From Rhodospirillaceae bacterium (GTDB lineage: Bacteria > Pseudomonadota > Alphaproteobacteria > DSM-16000 > Inquilinaceae), in contig JACKIG010000007.1 in the NCBI GenBank assembly GCA_020638595.1, forward strand, positions 124,001-188,000: a DNA stretch of 64,000 bases, in the 5' to 3' direction. Position numbers and translations under genes: made by a program. Position 1 is the first letter of the stretch, and every line of letters starts with the position of its first letter. Of this stretch, positions 63,886 through 64,000 are shown piece by piece. A model generated the notes under the pieces. It saw nothing but the letters and a program-made list of their open reading frames with translations. It did not search any database and was not told the origin of the DNA.

Positions 63886-64000
63886 ATGGACCATTCCCAG
63901 ACTGCCAGTCAGACCGACGTCGATCGCCCGCCGCCCCTGCTGCCGGGGCTCGCCGGCCTGGCCGACCGGTATGATGGCTTCATCCTCGACCTGTGGGGGG
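63886..64000 (+). CDS. HAD-superfamily hydrolase (TIGR01459-like), cut by window edge
   Basis: Only 38 codons are visible. The end, LPGLAGLADRYDGFILDLWG, contains the first HAD motif DxW at the start of the class IIA fold and matches the N-terminus of TIGR01459-type proteins. The rest lies outside the window. Confidence 0.6.
   Translation, partial: MDHSQTASQTDVDRPPPLLPGLAGLADRYDGFILDLWG

Overview
The window is high-GC DNA from an alphaproteobacterium, most likely Rhodospirillales or a near relative. Evidence: strong third-position G/C bias in nearly every gene; groESL under both a CIRCE operator and a sigma-32-type promoter; an hsp20 gene with a ROSE-like RNA thermometer; a Zur box of the alphaproteobacterial type; and TRAP and sugar ABC uptake operons. 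The species cannot be fixed from sequence alone. No rRNA, tRNA, CRISPR array, phage or complete insertion sequence was found.

Layout. 1-6.5 kb: glucokinase (cut by the window edge), a candidate small RNA, an N-formylglutamate amidohydrolase, groES-groEL, an EamA exporter and a secreted trypsin-like protease. 6.7-12.4 kb: a glutathione S-transferase, then a metal block (DUF1007 and NicO proteins, znuA facing zur-znuC-znuB across a Zur box). 12.4-23.4 kb: a small palindromic element, two 2-hydroxyacid dehydrogenases, an SDR, a complete sugar ABC importer with an attached methyltransferase, and divergent otnK/otnI-like genes; together they look like uptake and breakdown of a sugar or sugar acid. 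23.4-26 kb: UbiA, an HD-GYP protein, a small membrane stress protein. 26.2-30.6 kb: a copper operon (copA, cytochrome c, multicopper oxidase) behind a MerR/CueR-type promoter. 30.6-33.3 kb: an ECF sigma/anti-sigma pair divergent from an Asp-rich subtilase. 33.4-37.1 kb: an unusual three-gene operon of a P-loop NTPase, a RimK-like ATP-grasp ligase and an ABC exporter whose nucleotide-binding domain has lost its ATP motifs; this is the best candidate for an undescribed system. 37.2-43.3 kb: a PAS protein, lepA, ubiE, a zinc metallopeptidase and secreted orphans. 43.5-48.4 kb: a GntR-TRAP-enolase-superfamily dehydratase operon. 48.5-51.6 kb: panB-panC, an SDR, a SixA-like phosphatase. 51.8-55.9 kb: a cobalt-type nitrile hydratase operon with its own activator, putative cobalt permease and CobW GTPase. 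56.4-64 kb: MarR, thiolase, thermoregulated hsp20, a PaaY-like protein, a BadH-like SDR, pyrD, a degenerate EAL protein and the start of a HAD hydrolase.

Most regions are short co-directional operons with ATGA overlaps. Metal handling recurs: zinc (znu/zur), copper (copA-mco), cobalt (nitrile hydratase) and possibly nickel (NicO). Functional calls rest on motif and family recognition by eye; no database search was run.
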